64,000 nucleotides of DNA from Ophiobolus disseminans (lineage: Eukaryota; Ascomycota; Dothideomycetes; Pleosporales; Phaeosphaeriaceae): the NCBI GenBank assembly GCA_010093685.1, contig MU006249.1, forward strand, positions 87,096-151,095. The letters are read 5' to 3'. Each line of letters opens with the position of its first letter. Position 1 is the first letter of the stretch. The notes under the pieces were generated by a model. The model worked only from the letters and a program-made list of their open reading frames with translations, was not told the DNA's origin and searched no databases. Positions 63,829 to 64,000 of this stretch are shown here, in pieces. The position numbers were made by a program, and so were the translations under genes.

Positions 63829-64000
63829 GGAATAGCTGTGAAGGGAGAATCATATGCTGCAAAGGCTATTCATATACCTGTAATGTGCCACTACGCTCGT
63901 TGCCTAACGCTATTGACTGGGCGTATATGTACAGAGCAATATGGATCCCCCTGTCTCTTTTCGCTAGACTCCCGCCCGCCCCGTCCGCCTCAATCTCCGG

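Noticed and set aside
1..64000. tRNA genes, rRNA, CRISPR arrays, telomeric repeats.
   Set aside because: B-box-like GGTTCGA strings occur only inside coding sequence or without a matching A box and cloverleaf; no spaced direct-repeat array or TTAGGG run was seen.

Overview
The window reads as a nuclear segment of a filamentous ascomycete (Pezizomycotina, most likely a Dothideomycete; the class is inference from family content). The evidence is short introns of about 41-62 bp with GTRNGT donors and CTAAC/CTGAC branch sites, heterokaryon-incompatibility (HET) genes, DUF3176-type membrane proteins, a CBM18 cell-wall protein and a Pogo/Fot1 transposon bearing CAG-to-TAG and TGG-to-TAG stops of the kind repeat-induced point mutation (RIP) makes. 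No tRNA, rRNA or CRISPR array was recognised.

Layout. 1-8.9 kb is mostly gene-poor and holds one bZIP regulator (minus) and a 132 bp foldback repeat. 8.9-16.4 kb carries a BTB protein, a D-2-hydroxyacid dehydrogenase, a frameshifted Thr-rich surface-protein gene and a Pro/Ala-rich protein gene whose reading frame continues past in-frame stops. 16.7-21.9 kb is conserved housekeeping: a mitochondrial carrier and the FACT histone chaperone Spt16, divergently transcribed. 23-27.7 kb holds a Cys-rich/multi-pass membrane protein gene broken by one TAG codon, three dispersed copies of a 36 bp motif and a small secreted protein. 27.9-31.2 kb has a formyltetrahydrofolate cyclo-ligase-like protein, an SLC10A7/Rch1-type transporter and a three-exon, 65-residue, eight-cysteine secreted protein. 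32.6-38 kb has a HET protein, a secreted PAF-acetylhydrolase-like esterase and a type II membrane glycosyltransferase with a PAN/Apple tail. 38.35-40.27 kb is a rearranged Pogo/Fot1 element with matching 17 bp ends and a TA duplication. 41.4-48.2 kb is one giant modular wall/adhesin-like protein (2,212 residues). 49-61.3 kb holds a GNAT acetyltransferase, a DUF3176 protein, a second HET protein, a small membrane protein, a SnoaL-like protein, an AKR7-type aldo-keto reductase and a basic Ser/Arg-rich protein. 62.2-63.8 kb is a cluster of broken reading frames.

The genes are individually transcribed and no biosynthetic cluster is evident. The recurring theme is surface and interaction biology (secreted, wall-binding, HET) mixed with gene decay by nonsense and frameshift mutation, next to a few conserved genes. 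Exon boundaries were derived by hand from splice consensus and frame continuity. Start codons were placed at ATG, even where an open frame runs further upstream.
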